Shown in pieces: positions 1-9,291 of a DNA stretch of 64,000 bases (the stretch's first letter is position 1; each line of letters starts with the position of its first letter). The notes beneath the pieces were generated by a model that saw only the letters and a list, made by a program, of their open reading frames with translations, was not told where the DNA came from and did not search any database. The DNA is from Aspidapion aeneum (Eukaryota; Arthropoda; Insecta; Coleoptera; Brentidae): the NCBI GenBank assembly GCA_963576565.1, contig OY755044.1:56070608-56134607 (forward strand), written 5' to 3'. Both the position numbers and the translations under genes were made by a program.

Positions 1-58
1 AAACAACGATATAAATAAATAGCCGTATTTTCGCAACGATTTTAAATGCTTTCGTTAA

Positions 59-321
59 GAATATAAAATATTAATTTGGCTTACATTGCATTGCAATTTA
101 AACAATCATTTCTGCTATGCATTATTGTCTGGCTTTATATAGAAAATACAGGGTGTTTTCTTATTGAATGTCAATATTTATGGGGGTGAAGAATATAAAA
201 TATTAATTTGGCTTACATTGCATTGCAATTTAAACAATCATTTCTGCTATGCATTATTGTCTGGCTTTATATAGAAAATACAGGGTGTTTTCTTATTGAA
301 TGTCAATATTTATGGGGGTGA
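59..321. repeat. 132-bp direct tandem duplication (two copies)
   Basis: Copy 1 spans 59-190 and copy 2 spans 191-321. By eye the two are essentially identical, so the duplication looks recent. Each unit ends in a CAGGGTGTTTTC segment followed by TATGGGGGTGA. CAGGGTGT-type ends are common on arthropod interspersed repeats, so the unit is probably part of such a repeat. No coding content was seen. Confidence 0.9.
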
Positions 322-530
322 TTTTTGGGCCCATCTTAAGAAAAAAACTTCATAAGAACATATCTCCTAAACGTCTTACATTTTGAGATACGGGGTGGTA
401 AAGTCTTCAAAAATAAATCATTTATTATTAATATCTACAATACCACTTTAGATATTTTAATGAAATTTGTCATACATGTACTATGAATCAAGAGGCATAA
501 ATAAATAATTAATCACATTTGGGTTTTAGC
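322..530. repeat. Probable arthropod interspersed repeat, non-coding
   Basis: This continues from the duplicated unit. It has the general look of widespread arthropod repeats: an AAAAAACTTCATAAGAACAT stretch, then CTCCTAAACG and a GAGATACGGGGTGG motif. The region 46950-47500 has a similar style. The family assignment is from memory of the pattern only, and no ends were defined. Confidence 0.3.
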
Positions 531-598
531 AGGGTCCCTGTATGTTGACATATTTGGATATAATATTATATTTAAATATGTCAACGTAGAGGGACCCT
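531..598. repeat. 68-bp near-perfect inverted repeat (hairpin)
   Basis: The arm AGGGTCCCTGTATGTTGACA at 531-550 pairs with the arm ending TGTCAACGTAGAGGGACCCT at 598. The AT-rich centre also largely pairs, as ATATTT with AAATAT. It could be a tiny foldback element or a template-switch product. No gene is adjacent. Confidence 0.8.
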
Positions 599-1619
599 AG
601 GTTTTAATACCTTGCCTTTTTTCTGCTTTTGGAACTTGCGTAAAAAAATAACATTTTGGTGTCCTTTTATACGGTTAGGTAAGCATAACTCGAGAACTTT
701 GCAACTAAGGGTAAAAATTGTATCTATTATGTATACAAATTGTTAATTCTCATATTTTTTGTATTTAGCGATTTATTCGCAAAATCGGCAATTACTCTAA
801 AATACGCAAAAAATACGGAAGAAACACAATGTTGGAAATGTTTTTTCAGACACAGAAAATACAAAAATGCCACTGATATATTTGAAAAAAGTGCACTATG
901 ATTCAAACAAAATAAAATTGGTTTGAGGTTTTTACAAATGAAAAAGTTGTGAACTTTCTAAAGTTGTCCTGTTTCTCATGTTTGACACGCCGCGCCTACT
1001 TGAATTGCGTACTTGTCTTTGACACATGTGCAATTTTTCAACAGCGCCAGACAGTATCCGTGGACGAAAAGAGGCGTATTAACTTTTTCAAAAGAATTGG
1101 CTATAAAACTTCTAGCTCTTTTTAGGGTTATTATTATATCATTTTTCTGTGGTTATTATTTAGAAACTGATTCGTTAGAACAAAACGTAGCGTAGCCGTC
1201 AGATCAGCCATCAGAACAAGTAATAAAGGTGACTAATTTAGGTCAAGAAACAACCAAGTATCACATTGCCGACATTATCTAAAACAATACCTTTTGTGGT
1301 CAAAACTTAAAGGCCTAGAGGGTGAAATTTAGTTTGATGATTTTATCTATTAATTTCCCGTGAACGGGTCCATCATCAAACTTCTAAAAAGAACACTTCA
1401 TAACGACTTTTATTATTAACCATAAGTAGTAGAGAGATTACAAAAAGTTTTTGTGGTAAACCGTATTATTTGTTTTTTGTTTTGGGCTTTTTCCTTAATT
1501 TCAAAAAAAATTGTAACAGCATATTACATTATTATATTTGAAATTTCGACAGCTTTTGAAAAGTGTAGGCAGTATATACAGGGTTTTCCCGGTTTTGAAC
1601 AAATTTAATAAATAAGAAA
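599..1619. other. No gene seen
   Basis: AT-rich DNA with only short chance ORFs. A short inverted pair, GTTTGATGAT and ATCATCAAAC, lies near 1331-1382. Nothing else was recognised. Confidence 0.5.
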
Positions 1620-1817
1620 CTTATAAATTGTGAAAGGCTTTCGCGGCCATCGTCCAATGGTGGGTGTGCTTTCGGGCTGTTCGGATGTCGTCGTTGAAAA
1701 TTCGTTCTCGACGTCTCATCATCTCGAGTGGATGGCATCTTCAGGAGATCTTGACTGTTTGTCGGCTTCTTGAAGACTGGTGGTTAGTCTCTCACGGGCG
1801 CAGATTATATACGGTCT

Positions 1818-2684
1818 CAAACTCAAACTCAACTCAAAACATTTATTGCCGACAAAATCAAAACAATGTTTGACAAAGCAACGTCAAAAATTTGTACAAA
1901 ATAGTTGGAACAATATGTTATTTCATTTTTAAATTAGTAAGTAAATCACTTAAATAAATACATATAAACATTTTTGGTAAAGATAGTTTTTTGTAGCGTT
2001 TTTAAATTTTATTTCATTCTCAATTGATTTGATCTCTGTTGGTAAACTGTTGTAGGCTTTTATAGCTTTATAAAATGGTCCCTTTTCAAAAATTTTGATT
2101 TATGCATAGAAATAGCGAGCTCAGCTCTGGGTCTGGTTTCAACAGTCATATTACTGCCGTATCTGTCACTATTTGTTGGAAAAAGGGCTTTGTGTTTTTT
2201 AACAAAAATAACAAGTTGTAGGAAATATATAGATGGCACTGTCAGTATTCTTAGTCTGGTGGAGTGCTGAGCACATGAAGTGCCTGGTTTAAGTTTTAGT
2301 AAACACCTTATGATTCTTTTTTGCGTTCGGAAAACATCCATTGCAAAAGAGGAGGACCCCCAAAAAATAATACCATATGACAGTACACTATGTATACTCG
2401 CATAATAGTATGTTTTAAGACTGTCAAATGAAACCAGATCTCTAAGGCGTCTTATAACAGCACATTGTTTTTTTAATTTATTTATTTGTTGTTCCCAACG
2501 GAGACATGAATCTATTGTGATTCCTAAGAAATCTGTAAATTCCAAAACTGGTATAGACTTTCCATTGAACTGAACATATAAAGATTCATCAGTTTTGATT
2601 TGTTTGCGAAAAGTTAGTAAGCCAGTTTTCCCCATGTTAAGCCTAAGAGAATTTTCTGTACACCAGTTTGACATTTCATTGGAA
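1818..2684 (-). mobile_element. 5'-truncated non-LTR retrotransposon inserted in PLE 1
   Basis: The element lies on the minus strand. It ends in an AATAAA-containing 3' tail followed by a short TTGAG/TTTGAG repeat (about 1818-1845), as some non-LTR elements do. The flanks share GGTCT at 1813-1817 and 2685-2689, a plausible 5-bp target duplication. Only the C-terminal coding part and the 3' UTR remain. Confidence 0.65.
2060..2684 (-). pseudogene. Non-LTR reverse transcriptase, C-terminal fragment
   Basis: The frame is about 208 codons and open to a stop at 2060. It starts after the catalytic motifs, with the segment SNWCTENSLRLNMGKTGLL, typical of the region just after the RT active site. FTDFLGITIDSCLRWEQQI (thumb) follows, then SVLSYGIIFWG, the usual Jockey/CR1-group C-terminal segment. 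It would have belonged to a DNA-dependent RNA reverse transcription enzyme, but the palm domain and endonuclease are absent. The upstream residues of the longer open frame (up to 2731) probably come from the PLE target, not from this element. Clade assignment to a Jockey/CR1-like group is tentative. Confidence 0.75.
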
Positions 2685-2777
2685 GGTCTGGTGGGCGGGG
2701 CGTATTTCAGAGCTAGTCGGTGATTGATCACTTTCCCGAGAATCAGTTTTGTAGTTGTAAGCGAGCCGTTTAGTGTT

Positions 2778-3712
2778 TTAAAGAACCAGTACCCATGTTC
2801 TGTTAATTTTAAGGGTTTCTTCAGATCCGTTGAAGTTCTGCTGGTGTTTATGAATTTCGATTGCTTCTCTATAGAGTCTTGGATAGTATGAAGAGGTGGG
2901 GTAGAGAACCTGTGTTCTCGAATTTTATTCGGTGGTCCTCATTGTTTAGTGTGTGGTCTGCAACTGCGGATTTTTTCGTGTGTCCGAGTCGACAGTTGGC
3001 TTTGTGTTCTTAGATTCTTGTATTTACAGACCGTTTGGTTGTTCAGATGTAGATACTTCCACAGGTACAGGGAATGCGGTATACCCCTGAAGAACTTAGT
3101 TGGTCCCTTATATCCTTCGCAGATCTGGTGTGGTTCTCGATCTTCATAGATGGCTTGATGATCGTTTTTATGTTGTGTTTTCTCAGAATACGTCCGATCC
3201 TATCCGTCAATCTAGGGATGTAGGGCAGAAAGGCTCTTGAAGTAACTTCGCGGCTGCTCAGCCCACCGCTACTGTTACTTCTAGTGATCGGCTTTGCTCG
3301 TATACATTTATCTATGTCGCTTTGAGTGTATCCATTTGCTTCGACTGCGTTTTTAAGATGGTTTAATTCTTTGTCTGGATGTTCTGGTTCGCAGATTCTT
3401 ATGTTTGTACGAATCTCATATATCAGTGGCGCACCCAGGAATGTGTCTTGGGGGGGGCCCGACAGCTACGAAGGGCGCCCTCAGAAAACTTGCGACCAAA
3501 AAAAAAAAGGGCATCATGTCTTTTCGCAACTACGCCACTGCTTGGGGTTGGGGGGGGGCCCGAAGCCTCCTGATGTCCAATTTTAAGGTATTTTTCATGT
3601 TTTATAAATATGTACAAAATATATTAAAAAATCTAAGGCTTGGGGGGGGGCCGGGCCCCGGGCCCCCCCCCTGGGTGCGCCCATGCATATATCAGTAAAT
3701 CGTGTCTACGCC
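2778..3712 (-). pseudogene. PLE C-terminal fragment with GIY-YIG endonuclease domain
   Basis: Reading the minus strand downwards gives the connector after the reverse transcriptase (SREVTSRAFLPYIPRLTDRI near 3180-3260) and a YRIPCTCGSIYI segment (about 3025-3080). TTKRSVNTRI and ADHTLNNEDHRIKFENTG follow. These match the GIY-YIG nuclease that PLEs carry after their RT and use in integration. The frame ends at a TAA at 2778-2780. There are at least two in-frame stops within the nuclease (after GSIYI and after NTRI), so it is dead. The RT domain is missing because of 5' truncation. The MITE at 3424-3685 interrupts the fragment, and translation continues on both sides of it. Confidence 0.8.
3424..3685. 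mobile_element. hAT-type MITE with G/C homopolymer tracts
   Basis: The terminal inverted repeat is CAGTGGCGCACCCAGG on the left and CCTGGGTGCGCC plus a degenerate ACTG on the right. CATATATCAG occurs on both flanks (3417-3426 and 3686-3695), which fits an 8-bp hAT target duplication. Inside are long G and C runs and a palindromic GGGGCCGGGCCCCGGGCCCC core. It has no coding capacity. Confidence 0.8.
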
Positions 3713-3889
3713 ACAGAAAAGTTAATAAAAAACTTAACGAAGTAGGTTTTTGGAACCGCAAAAGAGTACTGTATATGTGTAGAAAATTTGGTTAAGAGGC
3801 ACAATAATTATTTGGAACTCCTAAATTTTTGCCTGGTCTATAAGTGAGAGATGCTGACAATGAACAGCAACGATAGATTAACACTGACA
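3713..3889. other. No recognised feature
   Basis: Short AT-rich stretch between the truncated PLE and the RTE-like fragment. No frame or repeat was recognised. Confidence 0.4.
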
Positions 3890-4318
3890 GCATACCCTCT
3901 GAGCTAATAAAAAATGGCAGTAAAAATCAATGGCGACGTATATCTACACGAGCTAGTTACAGAAATCTGGACACAATAAAAAATTCGTGAGGAATGGACC
4001 CTGCGACTTATACAACCAATTTAAAAAAAGGTGATAAATTCAGTGGCGTGAGGTAAAATTTGGGATTGGGGAAGAAATTTTTTAGCCGTCAATTTTCCTT
4101 TCTGTTTGGAAAATTTTTTTCGCAGCAATTTGGTCAAATTTTTCCACATGATCAAAGAAAAAATATTTTGTCCAATATTAGCTCACACATATACTATACT
4201 ATAGTAGTGTGAGCTATGGTGATCCTAATTTTTTCGAGAAAATAAAAGTTGCTCCGATTTCAAAATTTTTTATATATCTTTGCGTTTCAGATGATTTTGA
4301 AACTTTTTTGTTGCGCCG

Positions 4319-4387
4319 TCTGTCTGTCTGTCTGTCTGTCTGTCTGTATGTCTGTCTGTCTGTCTGTCTGTCTGTATGTCTGTCTGT
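4319..4387. repeat. (TCTG)n microsatellite with TATG variants
   Basis: About 17 tetranucleotide units in the first tandem unit. Confidence 0.9.
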
Positions 4388-4891
4388 AACGACCAACGCG
4401 CATAACTCAAAAACTGCTTGGCCGATTTTAATGAAATTTGGTACCCAGGCTGGGTTTTGGGTCGAGATGGTCCCATTTAAAAATTAACAAAATCCACCGA
4501 ACACAAACCAAATAAAAGGGTGGGGGTAGATTTCAAAAATTAGAGTTTATGTGAAAATATGGCGTGTGTGATATCAAACGAAAGGTAATTAAGTCTGCAG
4601 TTAAACAAAATACATTTTAATTTATTTTAAAAAAAGGGTGGGGGTATATTTTAAAAATTAGAGTTTAAGTGAAAATATGGCTTGTGTGATATCAAACGAA
4701 AGGTAATTGAGTCTGGAGTTTAACAAAATACATTTTAGTTTTTTATTTTTTTAGCTCACACATATACTATACTATAGTAGTGTGAGCTATGGTGATCCTA
4801 ATTTTTTCGAAAAAAAAAAAGTTGCTCCGATTTCAAAAAATTTTATATATCTTTGCGTTTCAGATGATTTTGAAACTTTTTTGTTGCGCCG

Positions 4892-4944
4892 TCTGTCTGT
4901 CTGTCTGTCTGTCTGTATGTCTGTATGTCTGTATGTCTGTCTGT
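4892..4944. repeat. (TCTG)n microsatellite, second unit
   Basis: A shorter counterpart of the tract in the preceding tandem unit, with three TATG variants. Confidence 0.9.
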
Positions 4945-5662
4945 AACGACCAACGCGCATAACTCAAAAACCGCTTGGCTGATTTTAATGAAATAGGCTG
5001 GCTCTTGGGTCGAGATGGTCTCATTTAAAAATGAACAAAATCCATCGAACACAAACCAAATAAAAGGGTGGGGGTAGATTTCAAAAATTAGAGTTTAAGT
5101 GAAAATATGGCGTGTGTGATATCAAACGAAAGGTAATTGAGTCCGGAGTTTAACAAAATACATTTTAGTTTTTGTTTTTTTTAAGGGCGGGGGTAGGGGT
5201 AAAAATTTGAGTTTAATTCAAATCATGGCTTGTGTGGTATCAAACAAAAGGTAATTTAGTCTGGAGTTGAATAAAATATATTTCAGTTTTTAGTTATATT
5301 AGCTCACAAGTACACTATAACTATAGTACCTAGTGTGAGCTTAGGGGCCATATATTGGCAGAGTATTTTTTTAGAGGACTGACACCAATTACGTCAAATT
5401 TTGATAATAAACTGTTAACAAAATAATTTTTATTAACAATTTGTGATTTATTAGGGGAAGCAATGCTTCCCATGCTTACTTGGACCGCACGCCCCTGGAT
5501 AAGTTAAACTACCAAAACTACCGAGGCATACAACTGTTTCCTATGACCACATATGAAAATGATGGGTTTCACACAATTTGCATCACCAGAAAACGTTAAA
5601 TATCACCCGTGTACAAATTTCAACCGTGTGCAGAAATTTTAAATAAAAGTACTTTTCCTACT

Positions 5663-6009
5663 TGCGTGCGTAAAAGTGCACTTTTACGCACGCATTTGCG
5701 TGCGGAAAGTTGAACTTTCCGCACGCCGTGAATTTTAGGCCTAATTAGACTTATTGACCCATTTATAAACTCAATTAAATTAAAAATGAGGCCTAATTAG
5801 ACTTATTGACCCATTTATAAACTCAATTAAATTAAAAATGAAAACAGAGTTTGTTTTTTGCTGTTTTAATGTAAAAAATACCAAATATATTAAAATGTAA
5901 AACCAAGCTTTTTATGCAACTAGGAAAAATTTTGTACCTAACTCTTGCGGAAAGTGCCTTTTCCGCCCGTGACGACGTGCCCGAACTCCGCAAAGCGTCG
6001 TTCGGGCAA
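5663..6009. repeat. Cluster of palindromes built on CGTGCGTAAAAG and CGTGCGGAAAG
   Basis: 5663-5694 is a perfect 32-bp palindrome centred on GTGCAC with arms TGCGTGCGTAAAAGTG. 5698-5726 is a 29-bp palindrome with arms GCGTGCGGAAAGTT and one unpaired central G. Further inverted pairs are GCGGAAA...TTTCCGC at 5947-5966 and TGCCCGAAC...GTTCGGGCA around 5979-6009. Single CGTGCGTAAAAG and TTTCCGCAC words recur to 6073. It may be a compound foldback element. No coding frame was seen. Confidence 0.75.
5738..5841. repeat. 52-bp direct tandem duplication
   Basis: Unit starts GGCCTAATTAGACTTATTGA. Copies are at 5738-5789 and 5790-5841 and appear identical. Confidence 0.9.
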
Positions 6010-6079
6010 CTGCCGTCGCGTGCGTAAAAGTATCACTTTCCGCACTAGTTAGGTAAATAACTATTTCCGCACATAAAAT

Positions 6080-7054
6080 ACTAAATTGCATTGTTTCCGG
6101 AAATCTAAACACCTGTCAAAAACACAAACTGAAACCACGGTGACCGGCGGCGAGTTTATCCGGTGGCAAATTGTGTCGACAGCGAGTGGGCAAAAATTAC
6201 TTTTTTTTTTCAAAAATTTTTGCAGCGAAGTGTTCCATTCCTCCGGGTCACTATGCACACGCAAAAAATCGATATCCAACTATCAATATTTTTCTCCCCC
6301 CAAATTAAATTTCCTGGTCCACCCCTGATATGTTCGCGTGTTGTTTCACTCGGCTAGCGCTCGTTCACAACATTCACGCTCGTGTTAAATTTGTCACTTT
6401 CTTCTCTTGTTATGTAATATACTATTACGTACACCGAGTTTTACTTTTTACTCCCAAGGAATAAAAGAACTAAAAGAATAACACTGACATAATAATATGT
6501 ATAACTGACGGGTAGGGGACAATTTGTTTGCAGCCAATGGGACCATTCAATTCCCCGCGGTCCAATTCGTTGCGGAGCGAGAACTTTTGTTTTTTACTTA
6601 TTCTAACTTAACTTATTTTTTCTTAAATCATAGCTCCACTCCTCTTGTTGAGAGAGCAAAAAATCTATGTTAAACCTAACCGTGGTCAATTCATCGCAAA
6701 CATATCTTTGCGTCTTTACCACCAAATTTTTGCAAAAAATATATCACTCCACAAAAAAAATGTTTTTTTAAAAAGTAGTTTTTTAAAAGACTAATTCATA
6801 AAATTTGTTTTTTACAATTTCTTTTTAAATAATACTTTTTAAAAAGCAGTTATTCAAAAAGCTAATTTATACAAAAAAAAATAATTTCACTACACGAAAT
6901 AAACAAAATTGCAATCTTTAACCTCGTCGGCGGCGAATTGTCCCCTCCGCTGGCTGCTGCGAATCGGCCGCGGTGCATTGTCCGATTCCCTAACTGGCAA
7001 TGAACACTTTACCGCCAATTAAAATTTGGACACCATTCTTGTAAAGGTACAGTA
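6080..7054. other. No gene seen
   Basis: Short ORFs only. GGGTAGGGGACAATT near 6510 and CATTGTCCGATTCCCTAAC near 6976-6993 are weakly inverted and might mark a degenerate MITE, but the match is too poor to call. Confidence 0.4.
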
Positions 7055-7110
7055 CAACTTCTATAATGCGGACACGCGCCTCTTACTACCGGACACTTTG
7101 CCATTTTTAC
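7055..7110. mobile_element. Possible pogo/Tigger-like terminus (fragment)
   Basis: The segment CAGTACAACTTCTATAATGC followed by GGAC resembles pogo/Tigger-type terminal sequences (CAGT... C TATAATGCGGAC). Only one end is seen and there is no transposase. This is pattern memory only. Confidence 0.25.
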
Positions 7111-7477
7111 CTCTGTCTGATCTGCAGTTCGATGCGCAAACCGAAGCGAATTTCAGATTCCCACGACATGAAGTATGGTAAATCACAAAACAAGTTTGGC
7201 AAATCACATACTTACCGTTAAATTGACGGCGGGGATTGCTTGATGTAGTTCATGAACGTACAGAGGGAGGGGCATATGCCCCCCCCTAAATGTTGAAAAT
7301 AATTTAATTAGTTCCCAATTTCCAAACAATCAATCAAGATTGAAGAAGAAGAACTTTAAACTTATTCCTAGCCAGATATTATTATAAAATCGATACACTT
7401 ATTCATAACAATATCTAGTCTGAAGGATATTTCTGTCCTTTGTAAAGTATTACTGTATTTAAAGACAACTGTATGGG
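7111..7477. other. No gene seen; C-rich MITE-like scrap at 7268-7290
   Basis: GGGAGGGGCATATGCCCCCCC at 7266-7287 is self-complementary and looks like an end of a G/C-tract MITE. Nothing else was recognised. Confidence 0.4.
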
Positions 7478-7649
7478 CAGGGCCGTATCTGAGGGGGGTT
7501 TTGGGGGTTCAAACCCCCTCCGAATATTAAATAGAAATGTGTTTTTTAAGTTTAACCTTTTTTTCATATTCAATAAACCCACAATTTTTTAAATTCCACT
7601 GGCCTAACCCCCCCCCCCCCCCCAAAATTTTGATCCAGATACGGCCCTG
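7478..7649. mobile_element. 172-bp hAT-type MITE with perfect ends
   Basis: The terminal inverted repeats are a perfect 14 bp: CAGGGCCGTATCTG at 7478-7491 and its complement CAGATACGGCCCTG at 7636-7649. The perfect 8-bp target duplication TGTATGGG lies at 7470-7477 and 7650-7657. A long C run sits inside. The family of insertions is hAT-like by TIR start and duplication length. Confidence 0.92.
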
Positions 7650-7927
7650 TGTATGGGCATCCTTAAAGGCCTTCAAAAACTCTCAGAAGACGGCAATTTT
7701 GCAACTAATTTATAATTTTCCTGTGCCTGATAGCCAAGTATTTTGCGGTTTTGAAACCTGTGGCCAACATCTTGCAAAATCTGAAACTTAAGATTTATTG
7801 CAACCTGGAAGTCGCATTAAAGGAGCGTTAGATCTAATTAAACATAATCGCTAATCTGCAGAAGAAGTCATGAACACTATCTTAGCTGAAGCCAGCACAT
7901 ATGCCGAAAACCTTACCAAGTTACGTA

Positions 7928-9291
7928 CAGGGTGTCCCAAATTGGGCACTTTTAGGGGGTTTAAAGTACTTCTAAGGGAGACAGAGAAAAACTGACCACA
8001 CATTGCAAGGCTCAAATTTTAAGAGAAGGCTTAAAGTAAAAACCTCATTTTGAAAAATCGTCTCGTCTTTGAGCTACGGGGGCTTTTTGAAAAGTCTGCA
8101 TTTTAGAAGGGGGCTATAACTTCGTTATTAGTGGAAATTTTGATTTAGAGTAAATTGCAATTTTATAGACTTTGTCACGGGGAATTCACCAGGTAAATTA
8201 AATTTTAACTGTCACTTTTAGTTTTTAAGATATGACATAAAGTTGCATTTTTTCTTATGGAATGGCCTATATTTTAATTAATTTTCGAATGCTTCATTGA
8301 ATTCTTTTCAAAATGATGTAACATATGTCATAGTTTCGGAGATAATTAAAGTTTTTTTATTTTTATCTAGTGTGCGTTGAATGACGCCATGCGCCATTGA
8401 CATGAAAGCCTTGCGGTCAAATCATACTTCAATGCTCCTATAGTTTTGTCGTCTTATACTATGCAAATCAAGTTGGCCTTGCGTCTTGGCGTTTTTTCAT
8501 TGTTTTCAATTGTTCCCACATAGCACAAATCAAAACAACGTTAAAAACACTAGGTCGCTTTTTAACATTATTTTCAAAACCACGTTATTTCGGTGTGATA
8601 TTAACGTGGTTTTAAAAATAACGTTAAAAAGCGGCCTACTAAACTTAAAAAAGTGTGTGTTTTTAACGTTGTTTTGATATGTGCTATCTGGGTTTAAACA
8701 ATTTGACATTACGCTTTGATGTGAAATTATTTTGCACAAAAGCGTTTTTAATTTTATTTTGAAATATGTATCAAAACGATGAAAAGTCTGACATGTTAAA
8801 ATTTTACTGTGTAACTGGAGTGCCTTGACCTGCCTCAGCAAAAAATCATAGCGCACTAGAAATTAGTGAAAAAGCTGAATATCTCCTAAACCGCTTAATC
8901 AAACAATGACATATGATACATAATTTTAAAAAGAATTCAATTGCGAATTCGAAAATTAATTAAAATATAGGCCATTCCATAAGAAAAAATGCAACATATG
9001 TCAGTGACAGTTAAAATTTAATTTAGCGGCTGATTCCTCGTGACAAAGTCTATAAAATTGCAATTTAGTCTAAATCAAAATTTCCACTAATAACGAAGTT
9101 ATAGACCCCCTTCCAAAATGCAGACTTTTCAAAAAGCCCCCGTAGCTCAAAGACGAGACGGTATTTCAAAATGCGGTTTTCACTATAAGTCTTCTCTTGA
9201 AATTTGAGCCTCGCAATGCGTGGTAAGTTTTTCTCTGTCTCCCCTAGAAGTACCTTAAACCCCCTAAAAGTGCCCAATTTGGGACACGCTG
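7928..9291. mobile_element. Foldback element, ~430-bp inverted arms, TA target duplication
   Basis: The left arm begins CAGGGTGTCCCAAATTGGGC at 7928 and the right arm ends as its complement at 9291. TA flanks both sides (7926-7927, 9292-9293). Arms pair over about 7928-8356 and 8863-9291 with scattered mismatches. The centre carries a second MITE (8515-8692). It has no coding capacity. It interrupts the hAT transposase relic. Confidence 0.85.
8515..8692. mobile_element. 178-bp MITE nested in the foldback centre
   Basis: The ends CCCACATAGCAC (8515) and GTGCTATCTGGG (8692) are inverted with one mismatch. Inverted pairing continues inward (AAAACAACGTTAAAAACAC against GTGTTTTTAACGTTGTTTT-like sequence). 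The inner CCACGTTA...TAACGTGG pair closes the hairpin. Target duplication is unclear. Confidence 0.75.

Larger units (their letters stand above)
1620..3712 (-). mobile_element. 5'-truncated Penelope-like element (PLE 1), split by two later insertions
   Basis: The minus strand encodes the C-terminal end of a PLE protein (2778-3712), followed by apparent 3' untranslated sequence at 2685-2777 that resumes at about 1620-1817. A non-LTR element occupies 1818-2684, between copies of GGTCT. A hAT-type MITE occupies 3424-3685. Across the MITE the protein frame rejoins on both sides, so the MITE is younger than the PLE. The 5' end is lost at about 3712, where PLE-like translation stops. Assigning 1620-1817 to the same element is an inference from its position next to the GGTCT repeat. 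Confidence 0.7.
4180..5341. repeat. Two ~560-bp tandem units bordered by three palindromes
   Basis: AGCTCACAC...GTGTGAGCT palindromes lie at 4180-4215, 4753-4788 and 5301-5341, giving units of 573 and 548 bp. Each unit holds a (TCTG)n tract, then TAACGACCAACGCGCATAAC, then a GATTTTAATGAAAT motif and a purine-rich AAAGGGTGGGGGTAGA segment. That last segment is itself partly duplicated within units. The third palindrome is more diverged. Confidence 0.85.
4041..5497. mobile_element. Non-autonomous hAT-type element, 1457 bp
   Basis: The left end CAGTGGCGTG (4041-4050) is the inverse of the right end CACGCCCCTG (5488-5497) with one mismatch. The 8-bp flanks GATAAATT (4033-4040) and GATAAGTT (5498-5505) differ at one base and fit a hAT target duplication. 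The interrupted RT frame rejoins across the element. No transposase is present. The interior is mostly two large tandem units (4180-5341). The right end, with GGGAAGCAATGCTTCCC, recurs as a partial copy at 35523-35640 in reverse orientation. Confidence 0.75.
3890..5530 (+). pseudogene. Decayed RTE-like reverse transcriptase fragment, split by a hAT-type element
   Basis: Translating 3893-4032 gives SELIKNGSK, then after a frameshift YLHELVTEIW, KIREEW and KKGDK. This is the fingers region of RTE/I-group reverse transcriptases, where the usual order is AELIKxG ... LxxLxxxIW ... PEEW ... IHKKGDK. The next expected block, KLNYQNYRGI, is found at 5502-5530, after the 1.46-kb insertion at 4041-5497. 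In-frame stops and frameshifts show it is old. Homology is lost beyond about 5560. Confidence 0.65.

Noticed and set aside
3405..3698. Overlapping open frames with glycine/proline runs
   Set aside because: They are translations of the G/C homopolymer tracts of the MITE at 3424-3685, present in several frames and on both strands.
4209..5052. Ser/Val/Cys and Asp/Arg/Gln repeat proteins
   Set aside because: They come from the (TCTG)n microsatellites and have no start context or domain.
6509..6995. Possible MITE with GGGTAGGGGAC / GTCCGATTCCC ends
   Set aside because: The inverted match needs gaps and no target duplication fits well.
7537..7791. 84-codon frame with proline run
   Set aside because: It is mostly the C-tract of the MITE at 7478-7649 running into the hAT relic in the wrong frame.
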